Positions 34,811 through 43,249 are shown, numbered from the stretch's first letter. The stretch: DNA of 64,000 nt from Ruminococcaceae bacterium KH2T8 (GCA_900111435.1 FOIY01000001.1:434001-498000), one strand, 5' to 3'. Made by a program: numbers and translations. Notes: generated by a model from the sequence alone, not told the origin.

Positions 34811-35059
34811 TCAGTAATAAAGATCATGCTGCTTAAGAGTCAGATCATTGAACTGCACGTTTTCCATAAGCTCCGTCATAACGCAAGAAGCTTTGAGCTC
34901 GGTAATAACCCTGTCAAGCTTCGGAGAATGTGATTCTAAACCGTCAACGGTTACCTGTACTCTGTTTCGTTCCTCGATCAGATCTCTGTCAATAGAGACC
35001 AGCGTCTGAGCAAAACCCTTCAACTGATGTTTCTTTTCTTCATCCAATAAGCCGATCAT
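34811..35059 (-). CDS. Small helical LXG partner (Lap/WXG100-like)
   Basis: An 82-aa helical protein starting MIGLLDEEKKHQLKGFAQ, set by AGGAGTTAAT before ATG 35059 (the open frame begins earlier with GTG). The size, helical content and position directly upstream of an LXG gene match the Lap/TIGR04197-type partners that bind the LXG domain and target it for export. It is a distant relative of the second partner at 37470-37712. Confidence 0.7.
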   Translation of the reverse strand: MIGLLDEEKKHQLKGFAQTLVSIDRDLIEERNRVQVTVDGLESHSPKLDRVITELKASCVMTELMENVQFNDLTLKQHDLYY

Positions 35060-35194
35060 ATTAACTCCTGATACTTTGGACACAAATATCCATACAGAAT
35101 GTCAAAAAGCGCACGAAAGCACGCAGATCCACATATCACGCGGACAAGTGAACACAAAGCATATATTCTTTATACTCCCCAAAAATCTTTAAGA

Positions 35195-35223
35195 AGTTTA
35201 ACGATAATGAGCTATTTTGTCAA
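35195..35223 (-). promoter_or_regulatory. Possible promoter TTGACA-17-TAAACT for the first LXG pair
   Basis: Minus strand -35 TTGACA (35218-35223) and -10-like TAAACT (35195-35200) with a 17-bp spacer, in the 171-bp gap between the two LXG pairs. This would give a leader of about 130 nt. Confidence 0.45.
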
Positions 35224-35230
35224 TTTGGGA

Positions 35231-37459
35231 TCATCTCAACTCGTCTAATGTAAGACCACCCGTATATCTTAATACGATGCCATGAAACTCATCCGAATCC
35301 ATGGCCAAATAGCGTGTATCACCGACTTTCGAGATCCTGGCGGCGCACACCTCTCCAATATAAGGCAACCCGTCAACACAGATGTTATCGCGAGTAAGAT
35401 GCATCCCGAATCTTTCATTCAGGGCATTGACTCGTGTATCGATATCAAAGTTATGCGGTTCGGATTCCCCCCTGCTCCTCGCAACGGCATTTTCATCAGC
35501 CCACCTCTTCAGTTTATCATACTCGCCATCTCCGACAGGATCTCTATTATCCGGCGTGCCATTGGTATAAGTGTAAGTCTCTCCATTTGCAGTTGCATGA
35601 AGGACTACACCGTCACCATAGTAATATTGAGTATGCTTAAAACCGCCTTTTTCAAGATCTGAAATTAGAATCACATCAGTAGTCTCAAGAGTGCTGACAT
35701 CACCATTAAAAGGTATCTCAATAAAGCCATGCTGAAGAAGTACATCATCCATTTGGTTTGCGGCTAATTCGGCATTTGGTCCGATATCAAACTGCAGATG
35801 AGCACCTTCTGTCAATGCACGCGCGACAGCAGAAGCACAATCGACACCGCATCCCCAACGATCCTCAATATCCTGGGTATAGCCGTAGCTTGGGGTTAAT
35901 ACAAACTCCAACATCCTGTTGCGACTGTCTCTGATTACATCTTCCCTGGAGTGTTCCGCCGACTCAACAAAGTGCTCCGCATTCTGCAAATACGTATTAT
36001 TTCCAACAGCACGATACAATTTCATCAGCCAATCCGTATTCCGCGTAACAATATCGATCGCACGCCGGTCAGTCTCATTCTTATCCGCCTCAGGTCTTAC
36101 TTTTGATACATCTACGATATAAAAACACATGGCATCGAAAGCATTGGCAGGTACATCTCCAAAACCATCCGTATACATGAGTCTTATTGCTTCCGACAAA
36201 GCAGAATCCCGAAGCGTTCCTTCATTCCTGAAATATGAATAAACAGCTATCATCTTGCCTATCATCTCATCTGACAGAGCACCGAAGCCGGAGATCCTGT
36301 CGGCATAATTCTCATCCGAAGTTAAGATCTCGAGTAAAATATCTCTCAAGCGGACGGTTATAGCACCGTTATCCTTTTGAACCTTCTCATCAAATATCTT
36401 GAGCAGACCGATATCTGATCCTGCCTTAATGCTCAGACTGATATCGGATAATAGAGTCTGATTCGCGTTGAGCATACACGTCCCGGAATTTCTGTCCATG
36501 ACAGACGAATAATGAAAGATATTATTGATCGCCTCAACATATGCAGCTAATTCTCTATAACGGTATGCTTCGATACTGTGTACCCTGTCTATTTCGTGTT
36601 TGAGGGAAGCTTTCAAGGAGTTAACAGCCGATCCGCCATATGAAGGGAAACGCATAAGTCTTACCTTTCCCCGAGATCCGATCAGGATAGTATTTATGAC
36701 ACCGTTTGCCGAATCGATCTCATTTTGAGCCGTCATCAATCTGTGCTCGGCATCGGAAATGATATCTCTATACTCTGATTCATCAACATCGAAAGTCGCA
36801 TTACCGTAATAGGATTCATATGATCCCAAATAAGATTCGATCACCTTTATCAGAGAATATGTAAGATCCTTCATCCTGTTGAGTATAGGTATATGAACAT
36901 TTTTGACATACGCCTTGATCTCAGTTGCACAATCGCCCTCATAATCTGCCGAATACACAAACATATAAACAGCAGTACGACAGCAGCTGATATTGTTGAG
37001 CATATGATCGAGCTTACTTATCGAATGCCTGAGTCCGTCCAGATCACTGCTCTTCACATGCAGATATTCAGGCTCAGGGTCTATCGAGATCTGCATATAA
37101 CGTGAAGTACCACAGCCGACGGAGATCCGAGATCTCGTGCTCTGAAAATGGGTATCCGGAGTCTTTTCCGATGTGTTATTCGTCTTATACTGTTCAGCGA
37201 GCATCACGTCGAACTGAGCATGATCATAGACCGTACCCTGTATCGCGACCCAATCTTTTTTCATTACTGCGACACACATTGATATTGCAGCGAAAAGACC
37301 GTTTCTTGCCTGCAGGATGTCCTTAGCGGCACATTTACAGTAATAATCTAAAACCATGTCGTTCTCAGCCAGACCTCCCATTCGGTCAAGTCCGGTAAAC
37401 ACATCATCTATCAGCTTTAATACTGCATCGGTATTTTGAATTATCTTTGTCGTACTCAT
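35231..37459 (-). CDS. LXG-type T7SS effector with amidase-like C-terminus (second copy)
   Basis: A 742-aa homologue of the first effector with the same order: helical LXG-type region (about 1-240, YSADYEGDCATEIKAYVKNVHIPILNRM), helical middle, and a C-terminal Cys/His hydrolase-like domain (about 540-742; WGCGVDCASAVARAL, KHTQYYYGDGVVLHATAN, GIVLRYTGG near the end). The DCSSF motif of copy one is DCASA here. Of the possible starts (GTG 37468, ATG 37465, ATG 37459) I chose 37459 because GAGGTG lies 6 nt upstream. It overlaps nothing and has its partner gene directly upstream. No immunity candidate follows. Confidence 0.76.
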   Translation of the reverse strand: MSTTKIIQNTDAVLKLIDDVFTGLDRMGGLAENDMVLDYYCKCAAKDILQARNGLFAAISMCVAVMKKDWVAIQGTVYDHAQFDVMLAEQYKTNNTSEKTPDTHFQSTRSRISVGCGTSRYMQISIDPEPEYLHVKSSDLDGLRHSISKLDHMLNNISCCRTAVYMFVYSADYEGDCATEIKAYVKNVHIPILNRMKDLTYSLIKVIESYLGSYESYYGNATFDVDESEYRDIISDAEHRLMTAQNEIDSANGVINTILIGSRGKVRLMRFPSYGGSAVNSLKASLKHEIDRVHSIEAYRYRELAAYVEAINNIFHYSSVMDRNSGTCMLNANQTLLSDISLSIKAGSDIGLLKIFDEKVQKDNGAITVRLRDILLEILTSDENYADRISGFGALSDEMIGKMIAVYSYFRNEGTLRDSALSEAIRLMYTDGFGDVPANAFDAMCFYIVDVSKVRPEADKNETDRRAIDIVTRNTDWLMKLYRAVGNNTYLQNAEHFVESAEHSREDVIRDSRNRMLEFVLTPSYGYTQDIEDRWGCGVDCASAVARALTEGAHLQFDIGPNAELAANQMDDVLLQHGFIEIPFNGDVSTLETTDVILISDLEKGGFKHTQYYYGDGVVLHATANGETYTYTNGTPDNRDPVGDGEYDKLKRWADENAVARSRGESEPHNFDIDTRVNALNERFGMHLTRDNICVDGLPYIGEVCAARISKVGDTRYLAMDSDEFHGIVLRYTGGLTLDELR

Positions 37460-37469
37460 ACACATCACC

Positions 37470-37712
37470 TCAGAGCAATCCGTGTTGCGACAACTCCTTA
37501 TCGTTATGACTCACGATGATTACCGGTCTGCATTCACTCATACTCTCATTAAACTGCTCGATCGTCTTAGTCAGCCTTGGTGATACGGAAGATATCTCTT
37601 TAGTGCAGTTGGCAAGACTACTTACAGAACACATCACTTCAAAGTCTTTTTCTCTAAGATTTCTGGCCTCACTTATCAGATCGGTCATGACGACAGGTTC
37701 AAACGTACTCAT
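37470..37712 (-). CDS. Small helical LXG partner (second copy)
   Basis: An 80-aa helical protein (MTDLISEARNLREKDFEVM, PRLTKTIEQFNESMSECRP). Size and position match Lap/WXG100-like partners of LXG effectors. GGAGTTGAATCT precedes ATG 37712. It is the first gene after a strong promoter. Confidence 0.7.
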   Translation of the reverse strand: MSTFEPVVMTDLISEARNLREKDFEVMCSVSSLANCTKEISSVSPRLTKTIEQFNESMSECRPVIIVSHNDKELSQHGLL

Positions 37713-37770
37713 AGATTCAACTCCAAAAACTCACACATTTCTTTAGAATAATCAAAAAACTCTGATCAAC

Positions 37771-37799
37771 ATTGTATTGCTAGCATTCTATCATGTCAA
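37771..37799 (-). promoter_or_regulatory. Strong sigma-A promoter TTGACA-17-TACAAT for the second LXG pair
   Basis: Minus strand -35 TTGACA (37794-37799), 17-bp spacer, -10 TACAAT (37771-37776), giving a leader of about 50 nt before 37712. Confidence 0.7.
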
Positions 37800-37844
37800 A
37801 CCCGCCCCGATATCGCGGCAGGTGTTCATCAGAACATATTGGTG

Positions 37845-37850
37845 TATACT
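37845..37850 (+). promoter_or_regulatory. -10 hexamer TATACT, leaderless layout
   Basis: TATACT then 6 nt (ACCTAC) then the glycosyltransferase ATG at 37857. No Shine-Dalgarno sequence and no clear -35. Confidence 0.4.
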
Positions 37851-37856
37851 ACCTAC

Positions 37857-39086
37857 ATGAAAAAGCTGGCTTTTGTTACACCATGGTACGGAGATACTAT
37901 CCCGGGCGGCGCCGAAATGGAGCTTCGCGGCATCTCCAAGCACCTCAAGGCATCAGGGATCGACGTTGAGATCCTCACTACCTGTATAGAGAAATTCTCG
38001 AGCGACTGGAACACCAACTTTCACAAGGCAGGCGTCACCGAAGAGGGCGGCCTTACCGTTCGTCGCTTCAAGGTCCGCAAGAGAGACACCAAGGGCTTTG
38101 ATGCCATCAACTTCAAGCTCATGAACGATCAGCCTGTTACCGCCGACGAAGAGAAGTATTTCATTCAGGAGATGGTAAACAGCACTGATCTTTACGACTA
38201 TATCAGGGATCATAAGGACGATTACTCGCTTTTCGTCTTCATCCCCTATATGTTCGGCACTACTTACTACGGCATAAAGGCATGTCCCGAGAAGTCGGTC
38301 ATGATCCCCTGCCTCCACGACGAGTCCTACGCCTACATGGACATCTATAAGGACGTCTTCGAGAATATGGCAGGCGCTATCTACCACGCTCAGAACGAAT
38401 ATGTCCTCGCCAACAAGATCTACGATCTTTCAAAGGTAAAGCAGGCAGTGCTCGGTGAAGGTATCGATACTGACTTTACTTACGATGCCGACAGATTCCG
38501 CGAGACTTCAGGTATAAAGGATCCCTTTATCCTCTATGCCGGACGAAAGGATGCAGGCAAGAATATCTACCTGCTCCTTGATTACTTCCGCGAATACAGG
38601 AAGCGCCACGAAGACAGCAGCCTAAAGCTGGTCCTCATTGGCGGCGGCGAGATCGATATCCCTGCGGATATAAAGTCAGAGGTCATCGACATGGGTTATG
38701 TCGACAAGCAGGTCAAGTATGACGCATGCGCAGCCGCACTTACGCTCTGTCAGCCTTCGATCCACGAAAGCTTCTCGCTCGTCCTCATGGAGAGCTGGCT
38801 CTGCGAACGCCCTGCCCTCGTCCATGCCGACTGCGACGTAACGAGAGGATTTGCCCAGGAATCCAATTCAGCCCTTTATTTCAAGGATTTCTACGAGTTT
38901 GAGGGCTGTATCGAATACTACATAAAGCACAAAGAAATCGCTGCTGAGATGGGAAAAACTGGCAGAGAGTTTGTCCTCAAGAATTTCAAATGGGATATAA
39001 TAGTAGACAAGTACACAGAGTTTTTTGAGAGCGTGGCGGCGAACACGCAGAGTAATGATGGAGGAAAAGAAGATGACATCAGTTAA
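37857..39086 (+). CDS. Glycosyltransferase family 4 protein
   Basis: A 409-aa GT-B fold enzyme. The N-terminal acceptor domain starts KKLAFVTPWYGDTIPGGAEMELRG, with the GGAE loop of GT4. The C-terminal donor domain reads ILYAGRKDAGKN, VLIGGG, MGYVDKQVKYDACAAALTLCQPSIHESFSLVLMESWLCERP cut to its EX7E-like core PSIHESFSLVLMESW. A retaining nucleotide-sugar transferase is expected; donor and acceptor are unknown. The start at 37857 fits the family; the open frame from 37839 covers the -10 box. Confidence 0.88.
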   Translation: MKKLAFVTPWYGDTIPGGAEMELRGISKHLKASGIDVEILTTCIEKFSSDWNTNFHKAGVTEEGGLTVRRFKVRKRDTKGFDAINFKLMNDQPVTADEEKYFIQEMVNSTDLYDYIRDHKDDYSLFVFIPYMFGTTYYGIKACPEKSVMIPCLHDESYAYMDIYKDVFENMAGAIYHAQNEYVLANKIYDLSKVKQAVLGEGIDTDFTYDADRFRETSGIKDPFILYAGRKDAGKNIYLLLDYFREYRKRHEDSSLKLVLIGGGEIDIPADIKSEVIDMGYVDKQVKYDACAAALTLCQPSIHESFSLVLMESWLCERPALVHADCDVTRGFAQESNSALYFKDFYEFEGCIEYYIKHKEIAAEMGKTGREFVLKNFKWDIIVDKYTEFFESVAANTQSNDGGKEDDIS

Positions 39087-39303
39087 AGTTAAGCTTATGG
39101 AAATAAACGATGTTAAGGATTTCGTTGCGGCAGCAAGCCTTTGCGCTTATGACGTTGACCTCGTATCCGGCAGATATACGGTAGATGCAAAGAGCCTTAT
39201 GGGTATCTTCAGCATCGTTCCTTCCGACAGTCTCGAGTGCAATATCTACAGCGACAACTGCGACGATTTCCTCGATAACATCAAGAAGTTCATCGTAGAG
39301 TAA
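39073..39303 (+). CDS. HPr-like protein lacking the active-site histidine
   Basis: A 76-aa protein with the HPr length and strand order (KVKLMEINDVKDFVAAASL, then DAKSLMGIFSIVPSDSLECNIY, then a C-terminal helix FLDNIKKFIVE). The Ser46-region DAKSLMGIFS is kept, but the His15 loop (GIHARPA in HPr) is replaced, so it cannot act as a PTS phosphocarrier. This recalls Crh-type regulators, which also lack His15; a Crh role is inference. GGAGGAAAAGA before ATG 39073 sets the start. It overlaps the glycosyltransferase by 14 bp. Confidence 0.8.
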   Translation: MTSVKVKLMEINDVKDFVAAASLCAYDVDLVSGRYTVDAKSLMGIFSIVPSDSLECNIYSDNCDDFLDNIKKFIVE

Positions 39304-39329
39304 CGTCTGTTGCAACACCACAAAGAAAC

Positions 39330-39366
39330 AACGACCGCTTTGGGATCACCCGAGCGGTCGTTTTGT
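39330..39366 (+). terminator. Rho-independent terminator
   Basis: Perfect stem AACGACCGCT/AGCGGTCGTT followed by TTGTTATT. It serves the HPr-like gene and, in the other direction, the TraX-like gene. Confidence 0.85.
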
Positions 39367-39369
39367 TAT

Positions 39370-40080
39370 TCATCCTGTTATCAGAGTCTTTATGATAAAC
39401 AGCAGCAGGAGGTGCCCCGGATAGAACACGTAAAAGAGCCACTTGAGCCCCCTGCCCTTCTTTCCGTTATACATTAGGAGCGGTATGATGCTAAGTCCCG
39501 TAGTTACGTAATATCCCATTGTCCTCAGGATCGAAAGATAGACGACACCGACGAAACATCTGAACCAGTGAGTCTTGGAACGAAGCAGATAGAAGAGATA
39601 TACGGCTCCGACTCCGAAGAACGTATAGTCAGCTCTTAAGAAGATGGCAATGCCTCCCATTACGATGACCGCAAGAAATCCAAGCATAAAGCGGCCTGCG
39701 CCGACCTTCTCCCTTCCGGGGTCCTTGCCGCCCAGGATCTTATCATGAATGGCGAGCGCCAGGATCGCGATAAAGAACGTGAGCATGATGTTCTGATGAC
39801 CAAGCTCAAATACCTTATGTGAGAATGCCAGATCGAAAGGGAGCTCACTTACGAGCGCGAATATTCCCATCCTGATGAGATACTTTCTCTTATCCCTCGT
39901 ATGGATGTACCCCTCAGCGATACAGAATGCAAATATCGGCATCGCGAGCCTTCCTACCATCCTCATCCAGAGGGCATTCGGGAAGAATACATCTCCCACG
40001 TGATCGAATACCATGCTGATCATGGCGATTATCTTTAGCATCGTGCCGTCGAGCACCTGAAATTTCTTGAATCTATCCAT
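39370..40080 (-). CDS. TraX family membrane protein
   Basis: A 236-aa multi-pass membrane protein (about seven hydrophobic segments). The TraX phrases are VLDGTMLKIIAMISMVFDHVGDVF, RLAMPIFAFCIAEGYIHT, MGIFALVSELPFDLAF and LFYVFYPGHLLLL. TraX acetylates pilin in F plasmid; chromosomal Clostridia homologues are thought to be membrane acyltransferases with unknown targets. The start at 40080 (MDRFKKF) is set by AAAGGGGAATAT; the open frame extends to 40116. Confidence 0.87.
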   Translation of the reverse strand: MDRFKKFQVLDGTMLKIIAMISMVFDHVGDVFFPNALWMRMVGRLAMPIFAFCIAEGYIHTRDKRKYLIRMGIFALVSELPFDLAFSHKVFELGHQNIMLTFFIAILALAIHDKILGGKDPGREKVGAGRFMLGFLAVIVMGGIAIFLRADYTFFGVGAVYLFYLLRSKTHWFRCFVGVVYLSILRTMGYYVTTGLSIIPLLMYNGKKGRGLKWLFYVFYPGHLLLLFIIKTLITG

Positions 40081-40264
40081 ATATTCCCCTTTCCGACCGT
40101 GTAACAATGTTATCACAGTTCACGGACAAATATGTCCTTGACAAATTAATATCATTACCGCATTTTTGCCGCAATTTTGAAGTTAACGAGTGTTAACCTC
40201 GAATCGATACATTAAGCAACGCAGATCTTTTGATCAGATTGTTAATCGAAAGGATAGATAATAT

Positions 40265-40558
40265 ATGAACAAAACACTTATCAAAAAGATCGCTGTTGCT
40301 GCAGCGGCATGCACATTATTCGTCACGGGAACTGCTTTTGCTAATCCGAATCAGGTTCAGGTAAACGCTGCTACTGTCACCTATGCAAGACAAGAATGTG
40401 GATGGAGATGGAAATTCCATGAATGGGTCAAGATCGGTGATCAGTATTACAGAGGCACGCACTATGACTATTGCAAGCGCACAGTCGATTGCTATCATAA
40501 CGGTGTATATGATCACTCATATACTGAGTACAGAGCTATTTACGCAAATGATAACTGA
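40265..40558 (+). CDS. Small secreted protein of unknown function
   Basis: A 97-aa protein with a clear signal peptide (KKIAVAAAACTLFVTGTAFA, cleavage near residue 27-36). The mature part has about 60 residues, is rich in Tyr/Trp/His and has three Cys (QECGWRWKF, YDYCKRTVDCYHNG). There is no family I recognise; it could be a small structured secreted peptide. GAAAGGATAGATAATAT precedes the ATG. Upstream (40180-40195) GTTAAC occurs twice 4 bp apart, a possible operator. Confidence 0.7.
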   Translation: MNKTLIKKIAVAAAACTLFVTGTAFANPNQVQVNAATVTYARQECGWRWKFHEWVKIGDQYYRGTHYDYCKRTVDCYHNGVYDHSYTEYRAIYANDN

Positions 40559-40618
40559 TCACGTATCTGTGAAATAAAAATATAAGGGATTATTAGAAAC
40601 TGCTGTTGCTTAATGTAT

Positions 40619-41107
40619 CTATAGATACACAAACTCGGGGCACAGATCACAGACCATGATGAACTCTTCGTCGTTTTCATCAACAGTCTTAAAGCCCACC
40701 TTCTCATACATACGGACGGCATAGTTCGCTTTCTGAACCGCAAGTGATGCCCGTGCAAAGCCTTCTTCGCGAAGGAGATCCAGCATTGCATACATAAGCT
40801 TCGTGCCGATACCCATTCCCCTGTATTCCTTATATAGCGATATCGCGAAAGACGGAGTCTCCTCATCGATATGTCCGTAATCGTTCATTATACGGACCCA
40901 CACGGCGCCTGCTATCTTCCCGTCATCATCGGCAACGATCGCAAGATCAGAGCTGCTGCTGCCGAAATCCTCGTAGTAGATACGAAGTTCGGGAAGCTCG
41001 ACTATATCACGCGCAGGCGGTTCGACACCCTCGGGGATAAAGATAGCTTCGTACAGGAAATCCTTGAGTACAGCCGCTTCTTCTATCTTAAGTCTTCTTA
41101 TCTCCAT
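40619..41107 (-). CDS. GNAT family N-acetyltransferase
   Basis: A 162-aa acetyltransferase. Motif A is seen as SLYKEYRGMGIGTKLMYAML (acetyl-CoA pyrophosphate loop RGMGIG) and motif B as YAVRMYEKVGFK. The substrate is unknown. GGAGGGAAT precedes the ATG. Its stop codon lies in the palindrome TGTATCTATAGATACA (40614-40629). Confidence 0.9.
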   Translation of the reverse strand: MEIRRLKIEEAAVLKDFLYEAIFIPEGVEPPARDIVELPELRIYYEDFGSSSSDLAIVADDDGKIAGAVWVRIMNDYGHIDEETPSFAISLYKEYRGMGIGTKLMYAMLDLLREEGFARASLAVQKANYAVRMYEKVGFKTVDENDEEFIMVCDLCPEFVYL

Positions 41108-41128
41108 ATTCCCTCCATCCGTGACGGA

Positions 41129-41524
41129 TTATAACATAAAGAACCCGCCGGCACTCAGGCCGACGGGCTCCGAAGGTATATAAAGGCCCATGAGGATCTT
41201 CCTGCACTCTTCTTCCGTAATCCTTCCATCGTACTTAAGGCACAGGTCATTGATCTTCATCTTCTTTTCGAGAGTAATGAACGAAAGATCGTCGTTATAG
41301 TATCTGATCCTGAACTTCTCTCGTTTTGCCACTCCGTTTATTTTCTCTACCAGAGCCTTATCGTCACTGTTGTCGAAATAGATGCTCCTTATCGTGTAGA
41401 GGCCGTCGGATGACACATGCGGATCGGGCTTCATTATCAGCCGGAGCCAATCGCACATCGCTCTGTAATCAGCATATGAAACGGCATATTTCAGCTCATG
41501 TCTGTAATGCTTGATCTCTTCCAT
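41129..41524 (-). pseudogene. Truncated VTC domain (polyphosphate polymerase-like) gene
   Basis: A 131-aa frame matching only the N-terminal half of the VTC domain (HYRHELKYAVSYADYR, YTIRSIYFDNSDD, KREKFRIRYYN, FITLEKKMKINDLCLKYDG). Full-length relatives, such as the gene at 49630-50376, have about 240 residues. The last residues (PVGLSAGGFFML) are encoded by a terminator hairpin, so the 3' half seems to be deleted and the frame now runs into the terminator. It still has a Shine-Dalgarno sequence (AAGGACTAAAG) and a regulator box upstream. It could make a short product, but the C-terminal catalytic residues are missing. Confidence 0.7.
41141..41170 (-). terminator. Terminator overlapping the truncated VTC frame
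   Basis: Minus strand stem GAGCCCGTCGGC/GCCGGCGGGTTC (one mismatch or wobble) with a 6-nt loop, followed by TTTATG. The last codons of the truncated frame lie inside it. Confidence 0.7.
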
Positions 41525-41568
41525 CTTTAGTCCTTCTTTCGATTTGATGACTCAAGTCTATAAGATCA

Positions 41569-41588
41569 ACCTGAAATGAACTTGAACT
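41569..41588 (-). promoter_or_regulatory. Response-regulator box upstream of the truncated VTC gene
   Basis: Plus strand reading gives ACCTGAAAT (41569-41577) and ACTTGAACT (41580-41588), an 11-bp step, 45 bp before the start at 41524. It is the same box as at 46351-46370 and 50430-50478. Confidence 0.6.
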
Positions 41589-41596
41589 GCAGGCAA

Positions 41597-41632
41597 AATA
41601 AAACGGAGAGCCCCGAAAGTCTCTCCGTTCTT
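41597..41632 (-). terminator. Terminator of the GNAT gene at 41661
   Basis: Stem AACGGAGAG/CTCTCCGTT with a 10-nt loop, followed by TTATTTTG on the minus strand. Confidence 0.85.
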
Positions 41633-41660
41633 GCATTTCAATCCTCTTATCTCTCGAAAG

Positions 41661-42218
41661 TCAGCTCTCCCATTCGCTCTTAAGGAGTCCGTATACCGAC
41701 TCGTCGCAGATGCCCTGATTATTCCAGTCGTTCTGGCGAAGTGTTCCTTCGAACTTTAGTCCGCACTTCATCATGACCTTACCGGAATTGGGATTTCTGG
41801 GGTCGTGCCTGGACTCAATCCTGTTGGCTTTGACTTCTTCGAAGAAGAACCTGACGAGAGCCGCGAGAGCTTCGCTCATTATTCCCTGATGCCAGTACTT
41901 CCTGCTCAGGCAGTAACCGATGTGGATCTTGTCGATCTTATCGTCGACTTCTACTGCGGAGATGCTTCCGAGGACCTCATCGCCATTCTCCTTGAGCGTT
42001 ATGGCCCACAGATAGTTATCGTCCTTAGCGTAGTTCTCCTCCCACTCCTTAAGGGTTTCTCTGGTCTCTTCGACATCGGTATGCGTTGTCCACATGAGAA
42101 ACTTAGTGACCTCATCGTCCGAGCACCAATTCCTGAACATCGCTTCCGCGTCGTCTATCGTAAATCTTCTAAGTATGAGCCTTTCGGTCTCGAGTCTTAC
42201 CGTTCCTTTATGTTCCAT
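41661..42218 (-). CDS. RimJ/RimL-type GNAT acetyltransferase
   Basis: A 185-aa acetyltransferase of the RimJ/RimL/ribosomal-protein type: start TVRLETERLILRRFTIDDAEAMF, middle WAITLKENGDEVLGSI, acetyl-CoA part GYCLSRKYWHQGIMSEALAAL and end MMKCGLKFEGTLRQ. The substrate is unknown. AAGGAAGATAACC precedes the start, 17 bp after the aldo/keto reductase gene. Confidence 0.92.
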   Translation of the reverse strand: MEHKGTVRLETERLILRRFTIDDAEAMFRNWCSDDEVTKFLMWTTHTDVEETRETLKEWEENYAKDDNYLWAITLKENGDEVLGSISAVEVDDKIDKIHIGYCLSRKYWHQGIMSEALAALVRFFFEEVKANRIESRHDPRNPNSGKVMMKCGLKFEGTLRQNDWNNQGICDESVYGLLKSEWES

Positions 42219-42235
42219 GGTTATCTTCCTTAAGA

Positions 42236-43249
42236 TCAGACGGGCTTGCCGTCCAGTATCTCCTTATAGTCCTTTAAGTTCTTTCGAAGGAGCGTCGGGA
42301 TATCAAGTTCGTATGGACACCTGGTCTTGCAGATACCGCAGTCGACACACGTCTCGACCTTCATCATCTCCTCCTGCCAATGCTCCGACAACCACACCTT
42401 AGAGGGCGCTCTCCTGAGCATCAGGCTCATCCTGGCGCATTGATTGATCGTGATATCCATCGTACACGGCATACAGTATCCGCATCCTCTGCAGAAATCC
42501 CCGAGGAGCTCCTCGCGATCCTTATCGATGAATGCACGAAGCTCATCAGTCATTACCGGATCTTCCTTAAAGAAATGAAGCCAGTCGCTCAATTCCTGCT
42601 GTCTTTGAATACCCCATATCGGCAGTACTTCGTATTCGCTCATAAAGGCCATGCAGGCATCGGCATTCGTAAGCAGTCCGCCGGATAATCCCTTCATGGC
42701 GATAAATCCGATATCGTTCTTCTCGCAGTCACGCGCGAGCATTATCTCCCTGTCGGAAGCAAGATACGAGAAAGGAAACTGCAGCGTCTCATAAAGTCCG
42801 CTCTTTACGATATCCTCCGCTACTCCGATCTTATGCGCCGTGATACCGATATGCCTGATCTTACCCTGACGTTTAGCCTCGACGAGAGCCTCATAAAGCT
42901 CATGGTCCTCGCCGTAACACTCGGGTACGCAGTGCAGCTGATAGATATCGATATAGTCGGTCTTAAGGAGCCTTAAAGATGTATGAAGATCTTCCCAGAA
43001 ATGCTCCTTATCCTTTGCCGCGGTCTTCGTCGAGATATAGACCTTATCTCTCATTCCTTCGAAAGCCGCTCCGACCTTTTCCTCACTGTCGGAATATGCC
43101 CTGGCTGTATCAAAGAATCTCATCCCGCCGTCGTAGGCGCGTCTTAAGAGATCTACCGCCTCATCCTTGGTGACTCTCTGTATGGGGAGCGCACCGAAAG
43201 CATTCTGCGGGACTTCAATCCCTGTCTTGCCGAGTCTTACAGTCTTCAT
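42236..43249 (-). CDS. Aldo/keto reductase with C-terminal 4Fe-4S domain
   Basis: A 337-aa protein. The AKR barrel (about 1-235) has catalytic-type residues in FFDTARAYSDSE (Asp, Tyr), YISTKTA (Lys) and IYQLHCV (His). The C-terminal part carries CRGCGYCMPC (about 265-274) and CVDCGICKTRCPYELDIP (about 310-327), an iron-sulphur domain common in anaerobe AKRs. It is probably a redox enzyme linked to ferredoxin-type electron transfer; the substrate is unknown. There is no clear Shine-Dalgarno sequence; it lies 28 bp after the upstream gene. Confidence 0.92.
   Translation of the reverse strand: MKTVRLGKTGIEVPQNAFGALPIQRVTKDEAVDLLRRAYDGGMRFFDTARAYSDSEEKVGAAFEGMRDKVYISTKTAAKDKEHFWEDLHTSLRLLKTDYIDIYQLHCVPECYGEDHELYEALVEAKRQGKIRHIGITAHKIGVAEDIVKSGLYETLQFPFSYLASDREIMLARDCEKNDIGFIAMKGLSGGLLTNADACMAFMSEYEVLPIWGIQRQQELSDWLHFFKEDPVMTDELRAFIDKDREELLGDFCRGCGYCMPCTMDITINQCARMSLMLRRAPSKVWLSEHWQEEMMKVETCVDCGICKTRCPYELDIPTLLRKNLKDYKEILDGKPV

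Noticed and set aside
40124-40137. GGACAAATATGTCC as an operator or terminator
   Set aside because: The stem is only 5 bp with no T-run or repeated copies; nothing ties it to a gene.
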